Of a DNA stretch of 64,000 nt, positions 15,579 to 24,708 are shown one piece after another. Each line of letters begins with the position of its first letter. Within the stretch, counting starts at the first letter, position 1. This DNA comes from JAIVJG01 sp964236735 (GTDB lineage Bacteria; Acidobacteriota; Blastocatellia; Pyrinomonadales; Pyrinomonadaceae): positions 248,001 through 312,000 of the forward strand of contig CAXSFM010000002.1 in the NCBI GenBank assembly GCA_964236735.1. Direction: 5' to 3'. The notes under the pieces were generated by a model, which had not been told where the DNA came from, ran no database searches, and saw only the letters and a program-made list of their open reading frames with translations. The translations under genes and the position numbers were made by a program.

Positions 15579-16826
15579 ATGGCGAAGAAGTTACAGGCAG
15601 ACGAGTGGTTGTTCGCGTCGGCGATTGCGCTGGCGCTGTTCGGCGTGATTATGGTCTATAGCGCGTCGGCGGTGCTGGCGGCGAGCGAGCCGAATCACAC
15701 GCAGTATCACTACGTCGTGCGGCAGGGCATCTGGACGGCGGCGGGGCTGATCGCGATGCTCGCGGCGATGCGTTTTGACTACCGGCTGCTGCGTCGTCCG
15801 GTCGTCGCTTATGGATTGGTGGGTCTGACCGTTGTGCTGCTCGTCGGCGTCTTCGCGTTCTCGCCGGTCAACGGCGCGCGACGCTGGATTAAAATTCCCG
15901 GCGGGTTTTCGATTCAGCCTTCGGAGATGGCGAAGCTCGCGCTGGCGATTTTCCTCGCACGATTTCTGGAGCGGCACGCGGGCGACGAAGGCTCTTTCAA
16001 AAGAGTGTTCGTGCCGTGCATGTTGGTGACGGGCGCGCTCGCTTTGCTCGTCGTCAAAGAGCCGGACTTGGGAACCGCGATGATTCTCGCCGTCATCTGC
16101 GTTTCGATTTTGTTGACGGCGGGCGCGCGTCTCAAGCATCTGGCGCTGGCCGGTGCGCCCGCGCTCGCGGGACTGGCGGGACTGCTGATTTTCGTGCCGT
16201 TTCGTTTGAAGAGGATGCTGGTTTTCCTCGACCCTTGGTCAGACCCGCAGGGCGCGGGCTATCAAGTCGTGCAGTCGCTTTTGGCCGTCGGCTCAGGCGG
16301 CGTGCATGGACTCGGGTTCACGGATGGGCGGCAGAAAATGTTTTTCCTGCCGTTCGCGCACTCGGATTTTATCTTCGCCGTCGTCAGCGAAGAGTTAGGA
16401 CTGCTCGGCGGACTCGGCGTCATCCTGCTGTTCGCACTTTTCCTGTGGCGCGGAATGCGCGCGGCATTGAATGCGCCGGACAGGTTCGGAATGCTTTTAG
16501 GCGTGGGCATTGTGACGGGCATCGTCGCGCAGGCGATGTTCAATATCAGCGTCGTGCTCTCGCTCGTGCCGACGAAGGGCATCCCGCTGCCGTTCATTTC
16601 ATACGGCGGCTCGTCGCTCGTGCCGACGTTGTTGTCGGTCGGCGTGCTGCTCAACATCTCGCAGCAGGCGAGCGTCAACCATGCGAGCGAACCGCGCTGG
16701 CGTGCGGACTCGGAGCAGCCGACAGCGCGCGCGTCCCGTCCTCGCACTGCCGACTCGACACGCGCGACAGTTCCGCCGCGCATCTCTGCGACGCGCGAGC
16801 CTTTGCGTGGCGAGGCGCGTGGATAA
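15579..16826 (+). CDS. ftsW: FtsW septal peptidoglycan glycosyltransferase (SEDS family)
   Basis: 415 residues with about ten membrane helices. SEDS signatures include GVIMVYSASAVLA near the start, FSPVNGARRWIKIPGGFSIQPSEMAKLAL in part, VVKEPDLGTAMI and PTKGIPLPFISYGGSSL. FtsW polymerises lipid II glycan strands at the septum together with the PBP encoded by ftsI. The C-terminal 50 residues after NISQQASVN are Arg/Ala/Ser-rich and probably disordered in the cytoplasm. The gene is directly behind E6 with no Shine-Dalgarno, and murG begins 13 nt after it. Confidence 0.97.
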   Translation: MAKKLQADEWLFASAIALALFGVIMVYSASAVLAASEPNHTQYHYVVRQGIWTAAGLIAMLAAMRFDYRLLRRPVVAYGLVGLTVVLLVGVFAFSPVNGARRWIKIPGGFSIQPSEMAKLALAIFLARFLERHAGDEGSFKRVFVPCMLVTGALALLVVKEPDLGTAMILAVICVSILLTAGARLKHLALAGAPALAGLAGLLIFVPFRLKRMLVFLDPWSDPQGAGYQVVQSLLAVGSGGVHGLGFTDGRQKMFFLPFAHSDFIFAVVSEELGLLGGLGVILLFALFLWRGMRAALNAPDRFGMLLGVGIVTGIVAQAMFNISVVLSLVPTKGIPLPFISYGGSSLVPTLLSVGVLLNISQQASVNHASEPRWRADSEQPTARASRPRTADSTRATVPPRISATREPLRGEARG

Positions 16827-16839
16827 AAGGCGATTGCCG

Positions 16840-17922
16840 ATGCGCGTACTCATCGCGGCGGGCGGAACGGGCGGGCACATTTATCCGGGCATCGCGGTGG
16901 CGAAGGAAGTGATGCGCCGCGACGCTTCATCAATCGTCAGGTTCGTCGGCACGGCGCGAGGGTTGGAGACGAGGCTTGTGCCGCAAGCGGGTTTTGAATT
17001 GTCGCTCATTGAAAGCACGGGGCTGGTCAACATGAGTCTGCGCGAACGCCTGCGCGGGCTGACGTTGCTGCCGAAAAGTTTTTTCGCGGCGCGTCGTGTG
17101 ATTCGAGAGTTCAGGCCGGACATCGTCGTCGGCGCGGGCGGCTACGTGTCGGGGCCTGTGTTGTTGACGGCGTCGCTGATGAAAATTCCGACGCTCGTGA
17201 TGGAGTCGAACGCCGTGCCGGGATTCACGAACCGGCAACTAGCGCGCTTCGTGGACGCGGCGGCAGTCTCGTTTGAAGCCGCGCTTCCCTACTTTCGCGG
17301 CAAGGCGTTTGTGACAGGCAATCCCATTCGCCGCGAGTTCTTTGACATCAAACGCAAGCCGCGCGACCCGGCGGAGTTTTCGCTGCTCATCTTCGGCGGC
17401 TCGCAGGGCGCGCGCGCGGTCAATCTCGCGATGGTTGATGCGCTGCCGCACCTCGCCGCGCAACGCGACGTGCTCCGCATCACGCACCAGACGGGCAAGC
17501 TCGATTTCGAGCGCGTGCGCGCGGGCTACGCGGCAGCCGGGTGGACTGAACGCGCCGATGTGCGTGAGTACATAGACGACATGATGTCGGCCTTCGCGTC
17601 AGTTGATCTCATCATCTCGCGCGCGGGCGCGACGACAAGTTTCGAGTTGATGGCCGCAGGCAAACCGGCTCTGATGGTTCCGCTGCCCGGCCAACTTGAG
17701 CAACAGCGCAACGCCGAAGTGATGCAGGACGCGGGCGCGGCGCGGATGATTTTGCAAACGGAGTTGACGGGCGCGCGGCTCGCGCAGGAAATCGCCGCAC
17801 TCATCACAGACCCGGAGCGCGTCACGCGCATGGAAGACGCCAGCCGCCGGCTCGCACGCGGCGACGCGGCGGGCGTAACGTTCGAGCTAATGGAGAAATT
17901 GATAGAAGGCAGAAGGCAGTAG
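16840..17922 (+). CDS. murG: UDP-GlcNAc:undecaprenyl-PP-MurNAc-pentapeptide GlcNAc transferase
   Basis: 360 residues from ATG 16840, directly before the GT28 N-terminal loop RVLIAAGGTGGHIYPGIAVA; the frame reaches further back only through ftsW. The second glycine loop is FGGSQGARAVNLAM, and the donor-binding region is ISRAGATTSFELMAAGKPALMVPLP in part. MurG converts lipid I to lipid II on the inner face of the membrane. The last residues (EGRRQ) and the TAG stop (17920-17922) are encoded by the heptamers of E7. Confidence 0.97.
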   Translation: MRVLIAAGGTGGHIYPGIAVAKEVMRRDASSIVRFVGTARGLETRLVPQAGFELSLIESTGLVNMSLRERLRGLTLLPKSFFAARRVIREFRPDIVVGAGGYVSGPVLLTASLMKIPTLVMESNAVPGFTNRQLARFVDAAAVSFEAALPYFRGKAFVTGNPIRREFFDIKRKPRDPAEFSLLIFGGSQGARAVNLAMVDALPHLAAQRDVLRITHQTGKLDFERVRAGYAAAGWTERADVREYIDDMMSAFASVDLIISRAGATTSFELMAAGKPALMVPLPGQLEQQRNAEVMQDAGAARMILQTELTGARLAQEIAALITDPERVTRMEDASRRLARGDAAGVTFELMEKLIEGRRQ

Positions 17923-18047
17923 GCAGAAGGCAGTAGGCAGAAGGCAGAAGGCAGCAAGGACACGGACATGCGCGACATTCAACAACGATTCAATCATTAC
18001 TCAGGAGCGCAAGCTACTGCCTACTGCCTACTGCCCACTGCCTACTG
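17904..18047. repeat. Heptad hairpin E7 (AGAAGGC/AGTAGGC word), the most regular array
   Basis: Eight clean heptamers run from 17904 to 17959 (AGAAGGC, AGAAGGC, AGTAGGC, AGAAGGC, AGTAGGC, AGAAGGC, AGAAGGC, AGCAAGG). The right arm 18013-18047 carries about five GCCTACT-type complements. The loop is 53 nt. The murG stop TAG is inside the left arm. ATTTTT follows the right arm and then the murC ATG at 18054. Confidence 0.9.
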
Positions 18048-18053
18048 ATTTTT

Positions 18054-19439
18054 ATGTTTCGTCGTATTCAACAAGTCCATTTCGTCGGCATCGGCGGCGT
18101 CGGCATGTCCGGCATCGCGGAGGTGCTGGTCAACATGGGCTTCCGCGTGTCGGGTTCCGACCTGCGGCGTTCGGGCGTGACGGAGCGTTTGGAAAAGTTG
18201 GGCGTCAAGGTCTTTGAAGGTCATGCGGCGGAGCATGTGGGCGGCGCGCACGTCGTTGTCTGCTCATCGGCGGTACGCGAGGACAATCCTGAAATTATCG
18301 AGGCGCGTCGTCATTCCGTGCCGGTCATCGCGCGCGCGGAGATGCTGGCGGAGTTGATGCGACTCAAGCCGCACACCATCGCCGTCGCAGGCTCGCATGG
18401 CAAGACGACGACGACTTCGATGATCGCCACGATTCTCGCGCACGCGGGACTCGATCCGACGGTGGTGGTCGGCGGCGTCGTCGGCGCGATGGGATCGAAC
18501 GCGCGTCTGGGCAAGAGCGATTTGATGGTGGTCGAGGCGGACGAAAGCGACCGCTCGTTTCTGATGCTGACGCCGACGTTTGCGGTCGTCACGAACATTG
18601 ATCGAGAGCACATGGACTCTTACACAGACATGACGGACGTGAGGAAATGTTTCGCGGACTTCGTCAACAAAGTGCCGTTCTACGGCGCGGCGGTGCTGTG
18701 TCTCGACGATCCGCACGTACAGGCCGTGATCCCCGAAATCGGCAGGCGGCGCATCACTTACGGCTTGAGCGCGCAGGCCGATGTGACGGCGCGCGAAGTG
18801 CGTTATGACAAGCAGTTCGGCTCGATTTTTCAGGTACGGCAGATGGGCGAGCCGGTCGGCGAAGTGAGTTTGCAAGTGCCGGGTTTGCACAACATTTACA
18901 ACTCGCTCGCGGCCATCGCCATCGGTTTCGAGTTGGACGTTGAGTTTGAAACTATCGCCGCCGGACTCGCGAGTTTTGCGGGCGTCAATCGCCGCTTCCA
19001 GTTCAAGGGCGAGGAAGCGGGCGTGCTCGTCGTGGACGACTACGGACATCATCCGACGGAAGTGCGCGCGACGCTCGTGGCGGCGAAACTCGGCTCGGCG
19101 GGGCGGCGCATCGTCGTTCTCTTCCAGCCGCATCGTTACACGCGGACGCAGGATCAAATGGACGAGTTCGCGCGCGCGTTCAATAACGCGGACGTGTTGC
19201 TCGTGACGGACATCTACGCGGCGAGCGAAGAACCGATTGAAGGCGTCACCGGCGAAGTTCTCGTCGAAGCCGTCCAACGCTACGGGCACAAGGACGCGCG
19301 CCACGTCGGTTCGGTTGACGATGCGACAGATGCGCTCCTTCAAGAAGTGAGACCTAACGATCTCGTCATCACGCTCGGCGCGGGTAACGTCAATCGCGTG
19401 GGCGAGCGTGTGCTGGAAATGTTGAAGGGGAGAGGTTAG
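18054..19439 (+). CDS. murC: UDP-N-acetylmuramate--L-alanine ligase
   Basis: 461 residues. The N-terminal Rossmann part has VHFVGIGGVGMSGIAEVL, the ATP loop is AVAGSHGKTTTTSMIA, then EADESDRSFL, NIDREHMD and the C-terminal DDYGHHPTEVRATL and FQPHRYTRT. MurC attaches the first amino acid, L-Ala, to UDP-MurNAc. The gene is preceded directly by E7. Its TAG stop (19437-19439) comes from the first GTTAGAG heptamer of E8. Confidence 0.98.
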   Translation: MFRRIQQVHFVGIGGVGMSGIAEVLVNMGFRVSGSDLRRSGVTERLEKLGVKVFEGHAAEHVGGAHVVVCSSAVREDNPEIIEARRHSVPVIARAEMLAELMRLKPHTIAVAGSHGKTTTTSMIATILAHAGLDPTVVVGGVVGAMGSNARLGKSDLMVVEADESDRSFLMLTPTFAVVTNIDREHMDSYTDMTDVRKCFADFVNKVPFYGAAVLCLDDPHVQAVIPEIGRRRITYGLSAQADVTAREVRYDKQFGSIFQVRQMGEPVGEVSLQVPGLHNIYNSLAAIAIGFELDVEFETIAAGLASFAGVNRRFQFKGEEAGVLVVDDYGHHPTEVRATLVAAKLGSAGRRIVVLFQPHRYTRTQDQMDEFARAFNNADVLLVTDIYAASEEPIEGVTGEVLVEAVQRYGHKDARHVGSVDDATDALLQEVRPNDLVITLGAGNVNRVGERVLEMLKGRG

Positions 19440-19510
19440 AGATTAGATGTTGGATGTTAGTCAAAAGCCGATGGCCTTGCCCATCTCTAACCTTCAATCT
19501 CTGATCTCTA
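19435..19510. repeat. Heptad hairpin E8 (GTTAGAG/GTTGGAT word)
   Basis: Left arm 19435-19460: GTTAGAG ATTAGAT GTTGGAT GTTAG. Right arm 19483-19510 has ATCTCTAACC, TTCAATCTCT and GATCTCT. The murC stop TAG is in the first heptamer. An ATG at 19447, in frame with murB, is part of the repeat and probably not used. Confidence 0.8.
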
Positions 19511-19515
19511 TTGAA

Positions 19516-20478
19516 ATGGCAGAAGTTGAAAACATGACTGAGAGTGCGACGCGCGATGCGTTAGTCGCGCGGATCGCGGCGCGATGCGGCGTGCGTGCGG
19601 AGCGCGGGCGGCGGTTCGCGGAGTTGACGAGCCTCCGGGTGGGCGGCGTGATTGACTGGGTCGTGTTGCCGGAGACGGAGGAACAGGCGGCGGCAGTCGT
19701 CGGCGAGTTTGAAAGTGCGCGCGTCAATTGGCGCGTGCTGGGCGCGGGCAGCAACGTACTGGCGGATGACAGTGACCACCACTACGTCGTGTTGAGTATG
19801 CGCGAAGTGAAAGGCGAGGCGACTTTCGACGGCGAGCGTGTGTCAGTCAGCGCGGGATTTTCTCTGCCGCGCCTATGCGTCGAGGCGGCGCGCCATGGCT
19901 TGTCGGGCATTGAAGGCTTGGGCGGCATACCGGGCACGGTCGGCGGCGCGCTGTGGATGAATGCGGGCGCATACGGACACGAAATCGGCGAGGTCGTCGA
20001 GACGGTGCGGGTCGCGCGCGGCGGGCGCATCGTGGACGTGGCGGGGAGTGAAGTCCGTTGGGACTATCGCCACACGTCTTTTCGTGAAGGCGAGTTGCTG
20101 CTCGGCGCGACGTTGCGCCTTCGTCAAGACGATCCCGCGCAGATCAAGGCGCGCATGGAAGAGGCCAAGCAGAAACGTTTCAGCACGCAGCCGCACGGAG
20201 CGCGCAGCGCCGGTTGCTTCTTTAAGAATCCGCCGGGCAGCGGCCTGAGCACGGGCAAGATGATTGACGAGATGGGCATGAAGGGCGAGAAACGCGGCGG
20301 CGCGGTCGTCTCGCCCGTCCACGCGAACTTTATCGTGACGGAGGGCGAGAACGCGCGTGCCTCTGACGCGCTCGCGCTGGCCGAAGAGATTCGCGAACGG
20401 TTTCGACGCGAGCACGGCGTCGAACTGGAATACGAAGTCGAGTTATGGAGCGCGACCGAGAGCAAAGACGAAGGGTGA
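19516..20478 (+). CDS. murB: UDP-N-acetylenolpyruvoylglucosamine reductase
   Basis: 320 residues from ATG 19516, the first start after the repeat; an earlier in-frame ATG (19447) would translate repeat sequence. FAD-binding signatures are TSLRVGGVIDWVV, VLGAGSNVLADD and GIEGLGGIPGTVGGALWMNAGAYG in part. The C-terminal domain has RSAGCFFKNPPG, with the Cys at the usual proton-donor position (Ser or Cys) and GAVVSPVHANFIV. MurB reduces the enolpyruvyl group to lactyl with NADPH. It runs directly into ftsQ. Confidence 0.96.
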   Translation: MAEVENMTESATRDALVARIAARCGVRAERGRRFAELTSLRVGGVIDWVVLPETEEQAAAVVGEFESARVNWRVLGAGSNVLADDSDHHYVVLSMREVKGEATFDGERVSVSAGFSLPRLCVEAARHGLSGIEGLGGIPGTVGGALWMNAGAYGHEIGEVVETVRVARGGRIVDVAGSEVRWDYRHTSFREGELLLGATLRLRQDDPAQIKARMEEAKQKRFSTQPHGARSAGCFFKNPPGSGLSTGKMIDEMGMKGEKRGGAVVSPVHANFIVTEGENARASDALALAEEIRERFRREHGVELEYEVELWSATESKDEG

Positions 20479-20482
20479 AGTT

Positions 20483-21673
20483 TTGAGAGAACAAGTCATT
20501 ACACAGAGAGCCGGACGCGGCAACGGGAGCGGCACGTCAAACAACCTCCGTGCGGGCGTCAAAGGGCAACAGCAACGCACACCGGCGCGACGCGGGCGCA
20601 CGTCTGCCGCCGCGCCCGCGCGTGCGAAGAAGAGCGTGGATTGGAAAAAAGTTCTCGGCTATGCGCCCGCCGTAGCGAAGTTGACGCTGGCCGTCATCAT
20701 CGGCGTACTCGTCTTCGCGGGTTATCGAGCCGCCGCCGCCGCATCGTTTTTTCAAGTGAAGAATGTGGATGTGGAGGGCACGTCGCACGTCTCGCGCGAT
20801 GAAGTCAAAGCGGCGGTGGGGCGCGGCGTGGGCGCGTCGGGCGTGTGGCGCGCAGACCTCGAACGCATCAGCCGCGAAGTTCGTGAATTGCCTTGGGTGC
20901 GCGCGGCGGTCGTCTCGCGCGTGTTGCCTTCGGGGTTGCGCGTGCGGGTCACGGAGCGCGAGCCACGCATGATCGCGCGCACGTCGGGGGGGCGGCTCGT
21001 GTGGGTTGACGAAGACGGCGTCACGCTCGGCGCGGCGACGCCCGGCGAGCACGACTTCTTTATTCGCGGCCTTAACGAAGCGGGCGGCGATGCGTTCCAG
21101 CAGGAGCAGAATCGCGAGCGGATGAGTCTGGGGATGGCGTTTAAGAAAGACTGGGAGCAGACAGGACTGAGCAGCCGCGTGAGCGAAGTCAATCTCGAAA
21201 ATCTGCGCGACGTGCGCGTGCAACTCGCGGGCGATGACGCGCGCATCGAAGTCCGTCTCAACGGCGGCGAAGACCACATGACGAACTCATCGGGCGAAGC
21301 GGCGCAAGAGTACGTCAAAATGTTCGGAGATGCATTGAAGACGCTGGACGGAGAGCGCAATACGCCGCGTGGACAGTTGGTCAATTACATCGTGATGACG
21401 CCGGGCAGGTCGCCCCGCCTCGGTCTGCCGCCGAACATTCGCGGCGGCGCAGGAGAGGCCGGCACGAGCGTGACGACGAACACTGCCGCGCACGAGGTGT
21501 CGAGCGCGGCCAGCGTCGCGCCGTCGAATCCGGCGGCACATCGCAGTGGAAAGTCGCCGGCGCATGTGCAGAGTTCGACGCAGCAGAAGAAAGCGGCGGT
21601 CAAAGATCACGAAAGCAAAGAGGCGAAGGCGAGCCAGCCGGTCGTCGCCATGCGCCCGCGCCGCGTCGGATGA
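20483..21673 (+). CDS. ftsQ: Cell division protein FtsQ (POTRA domain)
   Basis: 396 residues from a TTG at 20483, the first possible start after murB ends at 20478; the upstream frame only reads through murB. Layout: basic, disordered cytoplasmic tail (1-60), membrane helix (about residues 68-87), POTRA domain (FFQVKNVDVEGTSHVSRDEV), FtsQ beta domain (RELPWVRAAVVSRVLPSGLRVRVTEREP in part) and an unusual Ala/Ser/His-rich tail of about 80 residues. FtsQ recruits FtsL and FtsB to the divisome. The tail is periplasmic and probably disordered. Confidence 0.9.
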   Translation: MREQVITQRAGRGNGSGTSNNLRAGVKGQQQRTPARRGRTSAAAPARAKKSVDWKKVLGYAPAVAKLTLAVIIGVLVFAGYRAAAAASFFQVKNVDVEGTSHVSRDEVKAAVGRGVGASGVWRADLERISREVRELPWVRAAVVSRVLPSGLRVRVTEREPRMIARTSGGRLVWVDEDGVTLGAATPGEHDFFIRGLNEAGGDAFQQEQNRERMSLGMAFKKDWEQTGLSSRVSEVNLENLRDVRVQLAGDDARIEVRLNGGEDHMTNSSGEAAQEYVKMFGDALKTLDGERNTPRGQLVNYIVMTPGRSPRLGLPPNIRGGAGEAGTSVTTNTAAHEVSSAASVAPSNPAAHRSGKSPAHVQSSTQQKKAAVKDHESKEAKASQPVVAMRPRRVG

Positions 21674-21708
21674 AAGTGAAACTTGTCTGGTGGAGGAGTT
21701 GAAGCTAA

Positions 21709-23064
21709 ATGTCTAAACACGTATCGCACACCGTCGGCCTCGACATCGGGACGAGCCGCGTGACGTGTATCATCGGTGAACCCGGCGAGGGCGGATTGAT
21801 TGACATCGTCGGCATCGGCGAGACGGAGGCGCGCGGCCTGCGTAAAGGCGTCGTCGTTGACCCGGAGTCGGTCGTCGAGTCAATCACGCGCGCCGTCGAA
21901 GAAGCCGAGCGGATGAGCGGACTCGAAGCCGAAGAAGTCGCCATCAATCTCTCCGGCTCGCACATTATGAGCTTCAACGGGCAGGCCATCGTCGCCGTTT
22001 CCGGTCGCGAGCGCGAACTCCACTACGAGAACGGGCACGGCAATGGCGGCGGCAGACGCGCCGGTCATAACAATCACGCGCCCATCATCGTCGCCGGGCG
22101 CGACCGCGAAATTACGCAGGACGACGTGCGCCGCGCGATTGAGTCCGCGAGCGCAATTCAACTGCCCGCCGGGCGCGAGATCGTTGACCGCCTGCCGCAG
22201 GAGTTCATCGTTGACGATCAGGACGGCATCAACGATCCGGTCGGCATGATCGGCGCGCGGCTCGCCGTCAAAGTCCACATCGTCACCAGCCCGATTACGG
22301 CGCGGCAGAACGTTATCAACGGCGTCAACCGTTCGGGGTTGATGGTGGGCGAGATGGTCTTGGAACAACTCGCTGCCGCCGAAGCGACTTTGACCGACGA
22401 CGACAAAGAATTTGGCGCGGCGCTCGTGGACATCGGCGCGGAGACGACCGGCCTCGTCATCTACCAGCGCGGCGCGGTGCAGCACACGGCGGTCTTCGCG
22501 CTCGGCGGCTCGCATTTCACGAACGACATCGCCTTCGGACTTCGCACGCCGATTCCCGAAGCCGAAAAAATTAAACGCGCCGCCGGTTGCGCCGCCAGTT
22601 TGTGCTTGAGCGAAGGACAACGCGGAGAGTTAATCGAAGTGCCTTCGGTCGGCGGGCGTCCTCCGCGTCAACTGTCGAGGCAGATTTTGTGCGACATCTT
22701 GCAGCCGCGCGCGGAGGAAGTTTTGTCGCAGGTGGCGGACGAGATTCGCGAGTCGGGTTGGGAAGGGCAGTTGTCGAGCGGCATCGTTTTGACGGGCGGC
22801 GGCGCGCTCTTGAACGGGATGGTCGAGGTCGCGGAGCAGGTCTTCGACGCCGCCGTGCGCGTCGGTTACCCGGAGCGGGATCGCTTCGGCGGTCTCATCG
22901 AAGACATCCAGGGTCCTTCGTGGGCAGCCGCGACGGGGCTTTGCCTGATGGCACAGCGAGCGAAAACTGCGGAAATGCGTGCATCGGCAACCAGAGTGCC
23001 GCAGGCGGGTGGACTTGGCGCGCTCGTTTCAAAATTCCGCCATCGTTTTGGTAGTATTTTCTGA
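21709..23064 (+). CDS. ftsA: Cell division protein FtsA
   Basis: 451 residues, slightly longer than usual. The start is supported by a strong GGAGGAG 9 nt upstream. Actin-fold motifs: VGLDIGTSRVTCII, LVDIGAETTGLVIYQRG, LGGSHFTNDIAFGL and VLTGGGALLNGMVEVAEQVF. The 1C subdomain carries a Gly/His/Asn-rich insertion (GHGNGGGRRAGHNNH) near residue 110. The C-terminal amphipathic helix (LGALVSKFRHRFGSIF) is the membrane-targeting sequence. FtsA tethers FtsZ filaments to the membrane. Confidence 0.97.
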   Translation: MSKHVSHTVGLDIGTSRVTCIIGEPGEGGLIDIVGIGETEARGLRKGVVVDPESVVESITRAVEEAERMSGLEAEEVAINLSGSHIMSFNGQAIVAVSGRERELHYENGHGNGGGRRAGHNNHAPIIVAGRDREITQDDVRRAIESASAIQLPAGREIVDRLPQEFIVDDQDGINDPVGMIGARLAVKVHIVTSPITARQNVINGVNRSGLMVGEMVLEQLAAAEATLTDDDKEFGAALVDIGAETTGLVIYQRGAVQHTAVFALGGSHFTNDIAFGLRTPIPEAEKIKRAAGCAASLCLSEGQRGELIEVPSVGGRPPRQLSRQILCDILQPRAEEVLSQVADEIRESGWEGQLSSGIVLTGGGALLNGMVEVAEQVFDAAVRVGYPERDRFGGLIEDIQGPSWAAATGLCLMAQRAKTAEMRASATRVPQAGGLGALVSKFRHRFGSIF

Positions 23065-23206
23065 GAAGATGTTGTATGCTGCCGCGCCAGCCGGCACAAG
23101 ATATAGTCCACTAAATATTGGAGTGGCCGGCGCGCAAAGCCCAACATAATCGCATACGAGCTTTCGAGGCATTGAAAGGCCGAAGAAAGAGAGAGGAATC
23201 ATAATC

Positions 23207-24370
23207 ATGACATCGGAAAGCCGCCTGCTGGGTAGCGCAATCAGTATTACACTCGACGACGACCCGCCAATCACGGGCGCGCGTATCAAAGTTATCGGCG
23301 TCGGGGGCGGCGGCAGCAACGCCGTCAACCGCATGATCGAGGCCGGCATCGAGGGCATTGAGTTTCTCGTCGCCAACACGGATTTGCAGGCGCTCAAGCG
23401 TTCGCGCGCGCCCATCAAAATTCAACTTGGAGGCAAACTGACGAAAGGGTTGGGCGCGGGCGCGAACCCGGACACGGGTCGCAACGCCGCGCTCGAAGAC
23501 ACGGAGAAAATTATCGAGGCGCTCGAAGGCGCGGACATGGTTTTCGTCACGACGGGTCTCGGCGGCGGCACGGGCACGGGAGCCGCGCCGATTATCGCCA
23601 GCCTCGCGACGGAATTGAACGCGCTGACTGTCGCCGTCGTGACCAAGCCGTTTCACTTCGAGGGCAAGCGTCGCATGGCGCAGTCCGAGCAGGGCTTGAG
23701 AGAGTTGCGCGAGTGCGTTGATACGGTCATCACGATTCCGAACGAGCGTTTGCTGCACACGGTCGAGCGCAACGTCTCTTTGCAGGATGCTTTCAAACTC
23801 GCCGACGACGTGCTGCGTCAAGCCGTGCAGGGCATCAGCGATTTGATTACCGTGCCCGGCCTCATCAATCTCGACTTCGCGGACGTGAAGGCGATCATGC
23901 AGGGCATGGGACTCGCGCTGATGGGCGCGGGGCGCGCGAGCGGCGAGAATCGCGCGATGGAAGCCACGCAGCAAGCCATCTCATCGCCGCTCTTGGAAGA
24001 GGCGACGATTCAAGGCGCGAAGGGCGTGCTCATCAACATCACGGGCGGCTTAGATTTGACGCTCTACGAGGTCAACGAAGCAAGCACCATCATCCGCGAG
24101 GCGGCGGACGACGACGCCAACATCATCTTCGGCGCGGTCATTGACGAGACGATGCACGACGAGATGAAGATCACCGTCATTGCCACCGGCTTCGACAAAG
24201 AGATGGGCGACACGGGCAACAATACGCACTCTGCCGGCGCGCAAATGCCGCCGCAACAGTCGCGCTACAGTCCGCGCACGGGCGACGAGCTTCCCTCGCG
24301 TCCCGCCGCAGGGCAGGCGCGCGCCGACGACCTCGACGTGCCGACGTTCATCCGCAAGAAAGCAGACTGA
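23207..24370 (+). CDS. ftsZ: Cell division protein FtsZ
   Basis: 387 residues. Tubulin-fold signatures: IKVIGVGGGGSNAVNRMI, the GTP loop TTGLGGGTGTGAAPIIA, the catalytic loop DFADVKAIMQGMG and, at the very end, the conserved tail DDLDVPTFIRKKAD that binds FtsA. FtsZ polymerises into the Z-ring. The start has GAGAGGA upstream. The 142-bp gap after ftsA is larger than between other genes of the cluster and could hold an internal promoter, though I cannot define -35 and -10 boxes with confidence. Confidence 0.99.
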   Translation: MTSESRLLGSAISITLDDDPPITGARIKVIGVGGGGSNAVNRMIEAGIEGIEFLVANTDLQALKRSRAPIKIQLGGKLTKGLGAGANPDTGRNAALEDTEKIIEALEGADMVFVTTGLGGGTGTGAAPIIASLATELNALTVAVVTKPFHFEGKRRMAQSEQGLRELRECVDTVITIPNERLLHTVERNVSLQDAFKLADDVLRQAVQGISDLITVPGLINLDFADVKAIMQGMGLALMGAGRASGENRAMEATQQAISSPLLEEATIQGAKGVLINITGGLDLTLYEVNEASTIIREAADDDANIIFGAVIDETMHDEMKITVIATGFDKEMGDTGNNTHSAGAQMPPQQSRYSPRTGDELPSRPAAGQARADDLDVPTFIRKKAD

Positions 24371-24379
24371 AATCGCACT

Positions 24380-24487
24380 AGGCAGTAGGCACAAGGCAGA
24401 AGGCAGTCAAGACACAAGTGATGTTTTGGCTGCCTTCTGCCTTGTGCCTACTGCTTTCTGTTCTTTGAACCTTGAACTTTGAACTTC
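24380..24487. repeat. Heptad hairpin E9 (AGGCAGT/AGGCAGA word) with an attached TTGAACC-type arm
   Basis: Arms 24381-24406 and 24430-24455 pair at 25 of 26 positions around a 23-nt loop. Directly behind, 24464-24487 reads TTTGAACCTTGAACTTTGAACTTC, a single arm of the other word used in E17. Two word families thus lie end to end behind ftsZ. Bases 24488-24695, before the Hfq-like gene, contain nothing I can name. Confidence 0.88.
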
Positions 24488-24708
24488 CCTCATGTAGCAT
24501 GTCGCGCATTCCGAACAGGATTGAAACCAACGACGGGCAAAGACCGTTTCTCTTCCGTTTATTTTAGACCGCAGACCTGGTTGAGGTTGAAGTGGCCGTT
24601 CAAGACGCCGCGCCTCTGCTGTCGTCTCGATGCGCGATTTATGAGAACGGGACGTGAAATTCGATGCAATTTTCCGGCAATAATTTTGATAGATGGTGAG
24701 GAGGCTAA

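Noticed and set aside
18264..19343. Long minus-strand frame opposite murC
   Set aside because: Shadow of murC; rich in Arg and His without domain features.
23065..23206. Promoter before ftsZ
   Set aside because: TATAGT and CATAAT boxes exist but no -35 at suitable spacing; left out as a feature.
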